Source: Thamnaconus septentrionalis (Eukaryota; Chordata; Actinopteri; Tetraodontiformes; Monacanthidae). From it: DNA of 64,000 nucleotides. The stretch is taken from assembly GCA_009823395.1 (NCBI GenBank), contig CM020509.1, positions 5,878,001-5,942,000 of the forward strand. The letters are read 5' to 3'. Position numbers and translations under genes: made by a program. Below, piece after piece: positions 51,091 to 60,577 of the stretch (the first letter of the stretch is position 1; each line of letters begins with the position of its first letter). The notes beneath the pieces are model-generated. The model ran no database searches. It worked only from the letters and a program-made list of their open reading frames with translations, and was not told where the DNA came from.

Positions 51091-52831
51091 GAAACCGAGC
51101 AGTCAAAAGAAACGAAGGATGGATTCTCCTCATTTCTGGGTGGTTGGCCGGCAGAGGTGCATTGATCGGTGGTAATGAATGCTTGCATCACGCGGGACCT
51201 TTAAAAATGTTGGCTAATATTCTGGAGATGAGAGATGTTGCCGCGGGCTGCTCGGCTGGGCTGCGGAGACGATGGTGTTGATAAGCCAGGATTTTATTAA
51301 TTTTCCGCACGTGTCATTTCACGGAGATAACAGAGTGATCCATCTCGGCTTCGTCAGTCGCTCGGCGCCGTCGCCTCCCTAAATGCTGGCGAGCCACCTC
51401 ACCTGGGCGGGCGAAGGAGGATTCCCGGCTTAATTCATGCTGCGATTCTTCTTCAATTAAATAAACTTTAATTAACAAGAGACTAGCAGGGATCGACCGC
51501 CTGCAGCCCCGATCCGGCTCCAGTCTCGGGCGTGTTAAAGGCAGATAAACACTTTTGCGCTAATGAAAAATTGATTGCATTGGATTCTATGGGAAGGAGG
51601 TAACCCTTTGGAATCAAATGACTCTTCTCCAGAGGCACGCTTAATATTCTACAGTGTCGGCTCGACTTAATCTGAACCATCCAAGGTCTCTCCATCGAAG
51701 AAAAACTCTAATCACTGGGCTGGAAACAGAAGCAGGAGAAGCTTCGCTAGCCGAAGGGGGCGGGGCCACGCTGGCCTTGAAGAAACTCCATCAGAATTGC
51801 AGCTATTTAATCCACGACGGCGCCACAACGTCTCCCAGCTAATTTGCTCTCCCCGTAGCCGGCAGCCAACTTTTATTTAAAAGAAAAACTTTTTTCTTTT
51901 TTATTTTTGTTTAGTTATGGATGCAGGCCAAATTTTCTTAAGCATCCAGTCACTCCAGATACGAGGAGCCACTCGAGCCACTTTCCTCGAGCGCGCTGAC
52001 GCCGGCGGAAAGTTTTATGGCTCTCGTGTGGAAAAAAAAATAAAAAATTCTTTGATCGGAGCTCTTGGTTCCAGTAAATGAACATTCCTCATTCCCTTAC
52101 AAGAGCAGCGGCTCACTCTCTCACTTACCACCCATGGATTCAATCTCTTGAATCTCTTTTTTCCCCCAAGATAACAAGGATCTATAACAGCTGCTCTGCT
52201 GCTTCTGATGGTGTATCTATGTTGTACATACGTGTGTGTGTGTGTGCGTGGGTGCGTGTTTGGACTTAACATCTCTGAGTTCAGACGAGATGCAAATGAG
52301 CTCTGAGGATTTTTAAAATCTAAAGGAAAAAAGTGGCTGTTTGGGACGTTTCTAGAAATGCGAAATCATTTCCGTCCGTGTTGTTTCCCCAGCCGGCCGG
52401 ACGGCGACGGCGACGGCTTCTGTTTCCGTCGTCCGCCGTTCTTCAGCACTCAGAGGAATAAAGTGGCAGGAGAAATTACGAGTCTTTTGATAAGGATGAG
52501 CTAAAGTGGTGTCGGAAATGACAATAATAACCTGCACCACTTTGACACAGGGCTGCAAAAAGAGAGGAAATCAAAAAATAAATGCCCCAGACATTATTTG
52601 GCTGTAATTATTGAGAGAAATATGAATCGTGCGGTGAGCTTTGATGTCATTTCAGATGGAGAGGAGAAGCCTTTCCCTCCAACCGGGTCTGTTTGCTGAT
52701 AAGCTAATTAGTCCATTTTTTCCGCTGCTTTTTCCCTCCATAATAAAGATGTAATCTCAGATATCACACATCTGCTGTCAGCATGACTGAGAACATTGTG
52801 TTTCTCTTTGATGTCCCTTCGAAGGTTTGTA

Positions 52832-52838
<7 letters not shown>

Positions 52839-52900
<62 letters not shown>
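52839..52900. repeat. (TA)~31 microsatellite
   Basis: Uninterrupted TA array. Confidence 0.97.
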
Positions 52901-52905
<5 letters not shown>

Positions 52906-53052
52906 CTATCAGCATGGATTCATCACTTGTTAATCACTTCCTGTATGGCCCGAGAATAATGGATGGCACAAAAAAATGTAAGGGCCTTCGTAATGACCCG
53001 ACCCCTGCACTAAACACCCAGACTCATTTCGTACACCGATTAATCTTTTCCT

Positions 53053-53054
<2 letters not shown>

Positions 53055-53083
<29 letters not shown>
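53055..53083. repeat. (CA)n microsatellite
   Basis: About 14 CA units. Confidence 0.95.
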
Positions 53084-53088
<5 letters not shown>

Positions 53089-54229
53089 CACATTTTTATG
53101 GTAATAATTGGCTGCATTTGCAAAGTGGCAGTCAAATTACGCTTGATTTGGGATTCAGTGCTGGAAAATGTCTTGTGTCGTGCATATTCAGAACCGGGTG
53201 ATAACGACAGAGCAATAATGTCCCAAATTTTTCCCATTTCCTCTAATGCTTTTGGAATGATTTACAATTATTACACTTTATGTTCTCTTCAGACTGAATA
53301 TTTCCAAAAAACAAAAAACAAAAAACAAAAAATCAGTTCTGCATTTTTGGACTTCAGTTCTTGCAGCTTTTCCGCCCTGAATACACATCGGTGCATGGTG
53401 CACACGGTACGAAGGTAGTTTCTGTCAATGCTTAGTGCTCATAGACTCGGCCTTCTGCTTGTTCTTGCTTTGCACAGCACAATCAGTGGCGATGAGTTAA
53501 ATCAAATCCAATCTAGTCTAATGGAGTCTAAAATGACTTTATTAGTGTCATCTTGTCCCGTCTGCAGTGATGCCTCCAGAGTGTTTTCTGTTCATTACTG
53601 TGTTTTATGCCCTTTAGAGTGAAGGGTTCTAAAAGCTTTTCAGATATATGCAGATCCACTCTTATTTTATTCTAATAAGTCATTTCTATTTCTTGTTTTT
53701 CTTGTTTTTTCAGTTTCTTACACTCTAGTTTTATTTTTAACAAAATTATAGTATCTGCCCCTCATACATACTTGTTTTGTGCATTGTGTTTATACTGGAA
53801 TGGTCGTCTCACTCAATAATTTAGTATTTATACAGTAACGAAGAAGGCTCTCTTGCTGCTTTGCACACGCACTGATCAGTGAGTTTAATCTACCCTAATC
53901 CGTTTAGTCCAATCTAAACTAAAACTGACCTAACGTTGTCTGAGCTGCATCCTGCTCTGCATCCTGTTCACATTCTCATGAAAACCCTGTTCACATTTCA
54001 AACTTCTCGGCCCACTTCTTGGGAAAGCAGTCGACACTTTGCCGCGGCCACTGGGGCATTTTTCACCACTTGTCAGTCGCATCTGCAAAGAATACCAAAA
54101 TGCAGCCGCGCGGCGCTTTCCTCGCAGCAGAAGCGACGTGTCTGCGTGTTTCTTTGTGAATTTATTTATTTATTTGTGTTGTTATTTATTTATTTATGCA
54201 TTCCTATCCCCCGCCCTCCTCTCCGACAG

Positions 54230-54415
54230 AGGTGTGCGTGGTGGACTGCGGCCCCCACGGATCGTGCATCAGCGGTGTGTGTCAGTGCGAGGAGGGCTGG
54301 ACGGGTCCAGAATGCGAGCAGAGGGACTGTCACCCACGCTGCATCGACCACGGAGTCTGCCGGGATGGCAAGTGTGACTGCCACCAGGGCTGGACGGGTG
54401 AACACTGCACCATCG
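54230..54415 (+). CDS. tenm3: Teneurin exon: EGF repeats 6 and 7
   Basis: Acceptor CTCCGACAG|AG, donor ATCG|GTGAGA. 186 nt, phase 1 at both ends. It encodes [31 protein letters not shown], then [20 protein letters not shown] and [11 protein letters not shown]. Both repeats have six cysteines. The CTI end is the point where teneurin transcripts are alternatively spliced before EGF8. An AC microsatellite begins 7 bp after the donor. Confidence 0.96.
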
Positions 54416-56952
54416 GTGAGACGCACACACTCGCAGAGACACACACACACACACACACTCGACACAAGGCTACAAACTGGGGAGGGAAATGTGATGATGG
54501 GCCGACTGGAAAAGAAGGCATCTTTGGAGTGCGACAGTGCGTCAGTACTTCCAGAGATGTCGGAGCTACTTCAGCTGTGTGGAGGTGAACTCCCCTGCAT
54601 CTCCTTCACATTAATGTTTAATGCAACTGGGGCAGCGTGTGTTAATTCGTGGGATAGTTTCACTTTCCGCTGCTTGATTAAGTAAAGGATAGACTTAAAA
54701 TATGGATTCCACTCAGTGTTATTTTACATTCATTTACCAGCTGATAAAATGTGACTCTGACTCTCACCTGATTGGACGCTGACTTAATAAATTCCCGAAA
54801 TATCTTATAGGCCAGAGCTGGACATACAAATCATCCATTTGTACACAATTGCATGTAAGATCATATATTGTCGTCATGCAAACAACGAGAAACAAAATTT
54901 CTGCCCAGTTGAAGTGCAGTTTTTCACATCAGTTCATTGAAAAATGATGCAAAATGTTTCACGCGCCACATCTGTTTAGCTACGAGCATCTAATTATGGA
55001 ACTATATGTATATGTCCTATGGAATTCATCATAGTAATGCAAGGAGTTTATGCACAGAAAGTATCTCTTTCAAGTGATTGCACACTTTTACTTTGACTTG
55101 TGATCTTCTGTCCCCACAACAGAGACAAAGGGATCTGACACCCCCCCCCCCCTCCCCCGCTCTCTTTCAGTCGCCTCCTAACATCTGCAGTTCTTTTTCT
55201 CTTCCCCCCAGTCATCTATTCAGCTATTCCACCTTTCGCACCCCTGAAGTGATGCTCCGTTATTAGCGAGTCAAGGGCAGGTACTGAGGGAGCCCGCGGA
55301 GCCACGGGCAGGGCCTCTCTGGAATATCATTTCCCTGAAATGGCAGCGCTCCACCTGGCATTAATGAGGATAATGAGTCCTGAGATGTGGCTCCTCGTTG
55401 ACCCCTAACTCCGACTTCCTTGACACGACGCCCCCTGTCAAAGGTGCGGCGGTTAAACCCCTGACGCGCCGCGTCGGACGGCGCTCGCACAAGTGGCGTC
55501 CCGGCGGCCGACACTCCTGCGGAACGAGGATCCGGCCCGGTTTCAAAGTGTTGAACTCTAATTACGTATTTACAAGTTCTCCTCCAGTCCCGTCAGCAGC
55601 GGAGAGGGAGAGAGAGCCGCTCCCACGGTGCCGCTCCTCCTCGCTCTGCGTGTGTGTGTGTGTGTGTGTGTGGAGGGGTCATTTCTCTTCCTGGTAATCC
55701 TTCCTTCCTCAGGGCCGACTGTGCACCACATATATTTCCTTTTCTTAGGCTCCCATCAGGAATGCAGCGCCTCCATGCAGCTCTGGATTTTTGTATTATA
55801 TTTTTTTTTGGGGTGGGGGGAGGGGCTGAATGCTCGGCGCCTTCGCCCGTTTCTGGGCGACACAGGAGCTTATTTTGTCTTTCAAGGCCTTGAGTGACCG
55901 CTGTTAGCACAAAGCGCCTTTTAATCACATTACACGCCGCCCCGACTTGAATGGAGGACTTCCTTGGTCATTCTTTTGTCCCGAGCATCTAGATCCAGTT
56001 TTCTTTTTCTTTTTTTTCACGCCAGGCCTAATCCACCGCCGCCGCACTCTCTGCAAAATGCACTTCATGCACAAAGGTGTTTTTGACTGGCTTGCTTTCT
56101 GCACCGCTGTTATTTTCCTATTTATTTTCGGTGCCTCGCAGTTGTCGGGAGTCGCTAGAGTGGAGACGGCGGAAAAATTGGGATTTCAAAAAATAAAAAA
56201 GATCCCGGGTTGGGGAGGATGGGATGGAACACGGGGTTTTTCTAGCGACATGATGAGATGCTTTTAGGCCGGCGGGGTATTCCTTTTTTTTCTTTTTTTC
56301 TTTTTCAGAGCCGCTCCTCCAGACGAGCAGACGGCAGAATGTTGTGGTGTGTCTCGGTGTGAGGAAAGAAAACAAAGAGCGGAAGGGAAAGAAACAACAG
56401 GAAAAAAAAAAAGCAGCAGCGCCCGTCCGTCCCTGATGTGTTGCCTCGTCGAACGCAAAGCAGATGTGAAGCGTTAACAGCGAATGTGTAATCCGGCTGA
56501 ACCAAGGATCCTGAATTAATTTCTGCTTTGCCTCGGACAGACAGACAGAGTCGTATTTCGCACGGCGGCGGCGGCGGCGCTTTGGATCAGCGGCGAAGCT
56601 GCTGCAAGCCTGATTAATCGCTCTCACACTTTTTTTTTTCTTTTTTTTTTAATCAACTTCCCCATGTAAAAGTTTGCCAAAAAAACTTCTTTCTTCTCCC
56701 CTTCACTCGAGCCAAAGACGATTAATATTCTGCTTCTCGTCTGCAGCTTCTCTCCTCCGCCGGCTCTCTACTTGTGTGTTGATCTTCTCTTTACACACCT
56801 TTTATTTCTCGTTTTTTTTTTCTTCTGTCCACAACTGGTACTTACGTCCGCTCTCTTCTCCACCCTTTGTCCGTATGCCTGTCTGCCTGCCTGCCTGCCT
56901 TCTCTGTCTCTCTCCCTCGCCTTCCAACTCCCTCTCTGGCTTGCATGTGTAG
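54416..56952 (+). other. Intron between EGF6-7 exon and first microexon
   Basis: About 2.5 kb, GT-AG. It contains an AC microsatellite beside the donor (54422-54459), a C run near 55141, a GT microsatellite at 55649-55672 and a strong C/T tract with TGCC repeats before the microexon. No other exon is recognised. Confidence 0.8.
56942..56947 (+). promoter_or_regulatory. TGCATG (RBFOX-type) motif upstream of microexon
   Basis: TGCATG ends 3 bases before the AG of the microexon acceptor. It is the known RBFOX binding element. It also contains UGC close to the 3' splice site, the SRRM4-type signature of neural microexons. Function is inferred from position. Confidence 0.5.
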
Positions 56953-56973
56953 CCTTGGATTCCAGAGTATCAG
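56953..56973 (+). CDS. tenm3: Teneurin microexon 1 (21 nt) between EGF7 and EGF8
   Basis: A long pyrimidine tract ends GCATGTGTAG|CC, and the donor is TCAG|GTAACA. Both ends are phase 1. Using the G left by the EGF6-7 exon it encodes ALDSRVS with no stop and joins the EGF8 exon in frame. Vertebrate teneurins are known to carry a small alternatively spliced insert exactly here; the tetrapod form I recall begins AHYLD, so the shared A and LD support homology. The insert changes the linker between EGF7 and EGF8 and so may change dimer geometry and partner choice. The call rests on position, phase and splice signals, since seven residues alone are weak evidence. Confidence 0.72.
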
Positions 56974-57240
56974 GTAACAAGACACTTTTTTTGCCTCTTC
57001 TCACACCTTGCACAGTCTTTAGAGAGCCTCTGAACATGTGAACTCTTTCTTTTGCGAAAGCGGGAAAAAAAAAGGAAAGATAAATAAATCAGAGCAGAAC
57101 GGCCTTGGTGTGACTGGAGAGCAGCTCCGTCAAACTCGTTCACGCCAGGCTCCGCGGGCTGATTTACATGCGCAGCCGGGAGATTGAAATTAGGGCGGAA
57201 ACTGAAGCGTGCCGAAGACAACTGTAATCTCGGGGTTTGG

Positions 57241-57295
<55 letters not shown>

Positions 57296-57372
57296 AAGCT
57301 TCTTATTCAAATATTTTAAGATCAGTAATTTTTTTTTCTCCAAATGTTTCCCTTTCCTCGGTTGTGTAATAG
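56974..57372 (+). other. 399-bp intron between the two microexons
   Basis: GT-AG. Its main landmark is a pure GA array of about 21 units at 57245-57287, 86 bp before the second microexon. Confidence 0.75.
57245..57287. repeat. (GA)~21 microsatellite
   Basis: Uninterrupted GA array upstream of the second microexon. Purine-rich GA repeats can bind SR proteins. Confidence 0.97.
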
Positions 57373-57396
57373 GAGCAGTCAAGATAGGATATAAAG
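57373..57396 (+). CDS. tenm3: Teneurin microexon 2 (24 nt) between EGF7 and EGF8
   Basis: Acceptor TTTCCCTTTCCTCGGTTGTG then TAATAG|GA; donor AAAG|GTAAAT. Both ends are phase 1. With the upstream G it reads GAVKIGYK, then the next exon's DGCPGLC. The KIGYK ending matches the DKIGYK-like segment I recall after AHYLDKIVK in tetrapod teneurin-3, which makes chance unlikely. It would be used alone (8 extra residues) or with microexon 1 (15 extra residues). Splice signals are good. It is too short for standard gene predictors and could be missing from automated annotation. Confidence 0.78.
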
Positions 57397-57418
57397 GTAA
57401 ATGGAACCACCACACCCC

Positions 57419-57477
57419 TCCCCCACCCACCTCCTACACCCCCCACCCCCCCACCCCCCACTCCCACCCCCCCATTC
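57419..57477 (+). repeat. C-rich tract after microexon 2
   Basis: CCACC and CCCCCAC units over about 60 bp, starting 23 bp beyond the donor. In RNA such C runs bind poly-C proteins. Confidence 0.8.
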
Positions 57478-57590
57478 AGGGAGATTGTCCCGGGCAATCC
57501 CTCCCCGCTCTCTGTCTCCTCCAAGCACGGCGTTCTACACACCTGTTCTATGTCCGAGTCGACCATGATGTTTTTCTCCGCTGTGATCCC

Positions 57591-57626
57591 GCTCCTCCTC
57601 CTCCTCCTCCTCCTCCTCCTCCTCCC
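57591..57626. repeat. (CTC)n trinucleotide repeat
   Basis: About 11 CTC units. A second, shorter array lies at 57821-57847. Confidence 0.92.
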
Positions 57627-58389
57627 CTCCACCCCCTAAATATGTCCCCTCATTTCCTGTCCGTCTAAACTAGCTACGCACAGACCCCACCTCCTGTCTT
57701 TTTAACTCCCTGTGTCTGCCAGATTAAACGCCCAGAACTTGGTGTGGTTTAGTCGTGTTTTTTTTTTTTTTTTTTTTCCCTCTCCGGCCACTCCGTCTCC
57801 ACCGAAGCACCCCCCCACCTTCTCCTCCTCCTCCTCCTCCTCCTCCTGTTAGAAGGAATGCAGTTTGGCAACAGACACTGTGTGTTTATGTACATGCAGA
57901 GACTCTGTAGGTTCATCGTTTCCTCACTACTACCCCCCCACTACACTTTTTTCTGTTCTTCTATGTTAACTCCCTCCGTTGTCGCTGTTACTTCACATGA
58001 GTCTTTTGGAAAGTTCGCTTTCCACTTCAGTTATTTTGGTTTTTTTGGGGGGAAGGAAAAATCGTACATCATTACGCTAGTGTATAAGACAGGAAGTCCC
58101 CCTCCCTTCCTCTCTTTTTCATTGCATTTCAACACCAAATCAAAGCTTTCCAATGCTACCACCCTTCCCCTGCAAAGCCAAGGTTTTGATCAAAGAAATA
58201 AGTCACTCTTTGAAAATAGAACATCCGTAATATGTAGGCTGACCTTTGAATGAGTCATTTAACCTTTAAAGTTTCCATATTTGACCCATCTTCCAATTAC
58301 GTTTTTTTGTTCATCCTGGACCGTCAAAAAATGTATCACCCCTCTCCCCCTCCCCCACACCCTCGCCAAAATATCCAATATCATATCCG

Positions 58390-59110
58390 ATTTAGCCCGC
58401 TGTTTACAGCCTCCCACAGAAAACTGACTTCCTGCTGGAACTGATGCAATGATGGACCTTTCATGTCACGTGTGGAAGGGGACAAAAACAAGGTGGTGCG
58501 AGAGGGCGGAGCCAACAACCTGGCTGGGTGGTGATGTCACTGGCTGGGTTTCCATGACCCCTAGAATTGTGAAAAACCTAAATATCGCAATAAAAAACTG
58601 GTATTGGAAACGCCTAAACTTCCAAAAAACTCTCAAATATGGCTAAGAGGATTTGACGCTCTCATGGGGTGGTTTTTCAGACGTATCCATATAGAGGTAT
58701 ATAGCAAAAGTATCATGGAAACATTTTATTTGCATTTACGTGTCAGCAGACGTGACGTACGGGGTCATGTGACCAGTTCACTTCAAGTGAAAATGGCGCG
58801 TTATGTTTGGACGGAGGAAGATAAATATTTTTTACAAGTAATCAAAGACAAAAATATAGCAAACAAACGTAAACAAACAAAAGCAAACGTAATTGTCGGA
58901 AATCTTGCAGGACGAGATTTTACGAGAATTACGTTGTGTGTTCCGACAATTCTCGCGGGATAAGATTTTACGAGAGTTGCGGCTTCTGCGCTTCACACCA
59001 TTCAATGGAAACACCTGCAAATCGCAATTGTACTTTGACGAAATTATGAAAACATCGCTTTTATATTGCAGCTACTGTCAGTGCCCTTTGTGACATCACC
59101 AAAGACTGAT
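58390..59110. repeat. Dispersed repeat with TGTGACATCAC, interrupted copy
   Basis: Left part carries CTGTTTACAGCCT and AAAACAAGGTGGT. Right part carries TCAGTGCCCTTTGTGACATC. These blocks are close together at 50930-51090 but are separated here by about 530 bp of unrelated sequence. Confidence 0.6.
58545..59073 (+). mobile_element. Harbinger-like non-autonomous insertion with Myb-like gene remnant
   Basis: Left end GGGTTTCCATGACCCC; near the right end the inverted phrase CAATGGAAACACC. Between them an ATG at 58793 opens a 56-codon frame beginning MARYVWTEEDKYFLQVIKDK. This resembles the start of the Myb/SANT-like DNA-binding protein that PIF/Harbinger transposons encode. It stops soon after, so it is a fragment. 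The element sits inside another repeat that has an uninterrupted copy at 50930. Exact ends and the 3-bp target duplication are not resolved. Confidence 0.55.
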
Positions 59111-59610
59111 TTTCTACAGCCCTGGGTTGTAGCGCGCAAAAAGGTGGAACAAGCAAAAGAAGCAAAGCACAAACGTGTCTTCAATCTGGGTGCGTTCACT
59201 GACTGACTGGGCTGCGTTAGGGAGCAATGTGAATCTCATCTGATGGGACCTTTGAGACGCGGCTGCTAATTTCAACCTCTCCAAGATTAGACTCAGCTTC
59301 CAATGGCAGTTCCTCCCTCTGCTCATCATGTGAACGTGTTCGCAGGCCTCACCGCCGCTTTGCCCTCCGGCTCAGAGTAGCTGCACGCGCTCCCTGACAA
59401 ACAAAACTCATGTGAAACGACAGTAACTGCTCACACCCCCTTCCCCATATCTCAGAGTCCTGTCAGAGGTGTATCATACTGTACGTTCACCCAACAAAAA
59501 AAAAAAAACAACTTGTCTTCTATCATGTCTCCCTCCCCTGTTCCCCTCCCCTGACCCCTGACCCCCTGCTCCTCCTGATTTCTCCGTATCTGTGGCCCGG
59601 CTCTCTGACG

Positions 59611-59616
59611 TGCATG
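59611..59616 (+). promoter_or_regulatory. TGCATG (RBFOX-type) motif upstream of EGF8 exon
   Basis: TGCATG lies 15 bases before the EGF8 exon. It is the second such motif near the microexon cluster. Confidence 0.4.
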
Positions 59617-59631
59617 TGAATGTTTTGACAG

Positions 59632-59778
59632 ACGGCTGCCCGGGGCTGTGCAACAACAACGGCCGCTGCGTCCTCGATCAGAACGTCTGGCACTGCATCT
59701 GCCAGTCAGGGTGGCGAGGGCTGGGCTGCGACGTGGCCACAGAGACGCTCTGCTCTGACGGGAAGGATAACGAGGGAG
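59632..59778 (+). CDS. tenm3: Teneurin exon: EGF repeat 8
   Basis: Acceptor TTTTGACAG|AC, donor GGAG|GTAGGT. 147 nt, phase 1 at both ends. It encodes [35 protein letters not shown] and [17 protein letters not shown]8 has six cysteines. The METLC.D.KDNEGDGL.DC continuation, an acidic calcium-site-like motif, runs into the next exon and is typical of the family. The wording DQN.WHC.CQ.GWRG.GCDVA is closest to teneurin-3. Confidence 0.96.
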
Positions 59779-60345
59779 GTAGGTCCACGAGAAAGAATAC
59801 AAAAGATGAGGAAGAAGAAGAAGAAGCCTGGTACAAATAGTCTGTTAGCTCATGTGCACGTCTCTCTATGTGTGCGACACTGGGAGGAGTGGAAAAACGA
59901 GAAGCGACTTTGATGTGGCTCCTCGGTGACGGCGAAAAACAAACAAAACAAATCAATCATACATAAAACATCAGTGGGATATGCTAATGCCTGCGGCGGC
60001 GGGGATTGTTAAGCTGTGCGCTTTTAAAATATACAGTGGATCAATTAGAAAGACGGCTTTTTGGGAGTGTGACGCTTTCCGGAGCCAATCGGCTGCTCCT
60101 CTGTCGTAAACAGGACGCCCTTCCCAAAACACTACGGAGACACTTGGAAAAACAAAACCAGTCACGTAGTCATTCCAGGTATCTTCTTATTGCCACCACT
60201 GTGTGAGTCACAATCACACCCTGTGCCCCCCCCCACCCCCACCACCCCAGGAAACATCTCTGCCTCCGCCACTGCTCCTTGACGTCGGGCATCGTCTGTG
60301 CGTTCGACCCCTCAACCCCTCGCTGTCACCGCTTGTCTCTTCCAG
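59779..60345 (+). other. Short intron between EGF8 and cysteine-rich exons
   Basis: 567 bp, GT-AG. It holds an A-rich stretch and a transposon-terminus remnant near the acceptor. Confidence 0.9.
60250..60274 (-). mobile_element. DNA-transposon terminus remnant (CAGTGGCGGAG type)
   Basis: On the minus strand it reads GCAGTGGCGGAGGCAGAGAT then GTTTC, matching the terminus at 19858 with opposite orientation. It ends 71 bp before the following exon. Short, so chance similarity is possible. Confidence 0.4.
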
Positions 60346-60577
60346 ACGGCCTCGTCGACTGCATGGACCCGGACTGCTGCGCTCAGATGGCCTGCCAGGG
60401 TCAGATCTACTGTCGCGGCTCGCCCGACCCCGTCGCCGCCGCCATCGCCACGGCGACCGGACAGGCCCAGGGCTCCGGCGGACAGCCGCCGTCCAAGAGC
60501 TTCTACGAGCGCATCGGCTTCCTGATTGGTCCCGGCGGCAGCCACGTGGTGGCCGGGGAGAACGCCTTCAACAGCAG
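60346..60577 (+). CDS. tenm3: Teneurin exon: cysteine-rich region after the EGFs
   Basis: Acceptor CTCTTCCAG|AC, donor CAGCAG|GTATGG, leaving in phase 2. It encodes about 77 residues: DGLVDCMDPDCCAQMACQGQ, IYCRGSPDP, a variable Ala/Gly/Gln-rich linker (AAAIATATGQAQGSGGQ), then SKSFYERIGFLIGPGGSHVV and GENAFNSR. The DC.DPDCC, SPDP, SFY.RI.FLIG and HV..GE..FN motifs are those of the teneurin segment that leads into the Ig/fibronectin-like plug and NHL propeller. The Ala/Gly/Gln linker is expanded relative to the form I recall. The next exon is not in the window. Confidence 0.96.

Larger units (their letters stand above)
47798..54229 (+). other. Intron between EGF4-5 and EGF6-7 exons
   Basis: About 6.4 kb, GT-AG. 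It contains the short copy of the inverted-repeat element at 49042, a dispersed repeat around 50930-51090, and TA and CA microsatellites at 52839 and 53055. No exon is seen. Confidence 0.85.
57397..59631 (+). other. Intron between microexon 2 and EGF8 exon
   Basis: About 2.2 kb, GT-AG. C-rich DNA (57419-57477) and CTC repeats lie just after the microexon. A nested transposon insertion fills about 58545-59073. Confidence 0.85.

Noticed and set aside
53936..54685. 249-codon open frame on the plus strand
   Set aside because: It overlaps the EGF6-7 exon in a different frame; the true frame is fixed by the EGF cysteine pattern and splice phases.
56305..56627. GC/T-rich stretch with open frames on both strands as another exon
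   Set aside because: There are no phase-compatible splice sites with teneurin-like residues; the frames depend on T runs and a CGG repeat.
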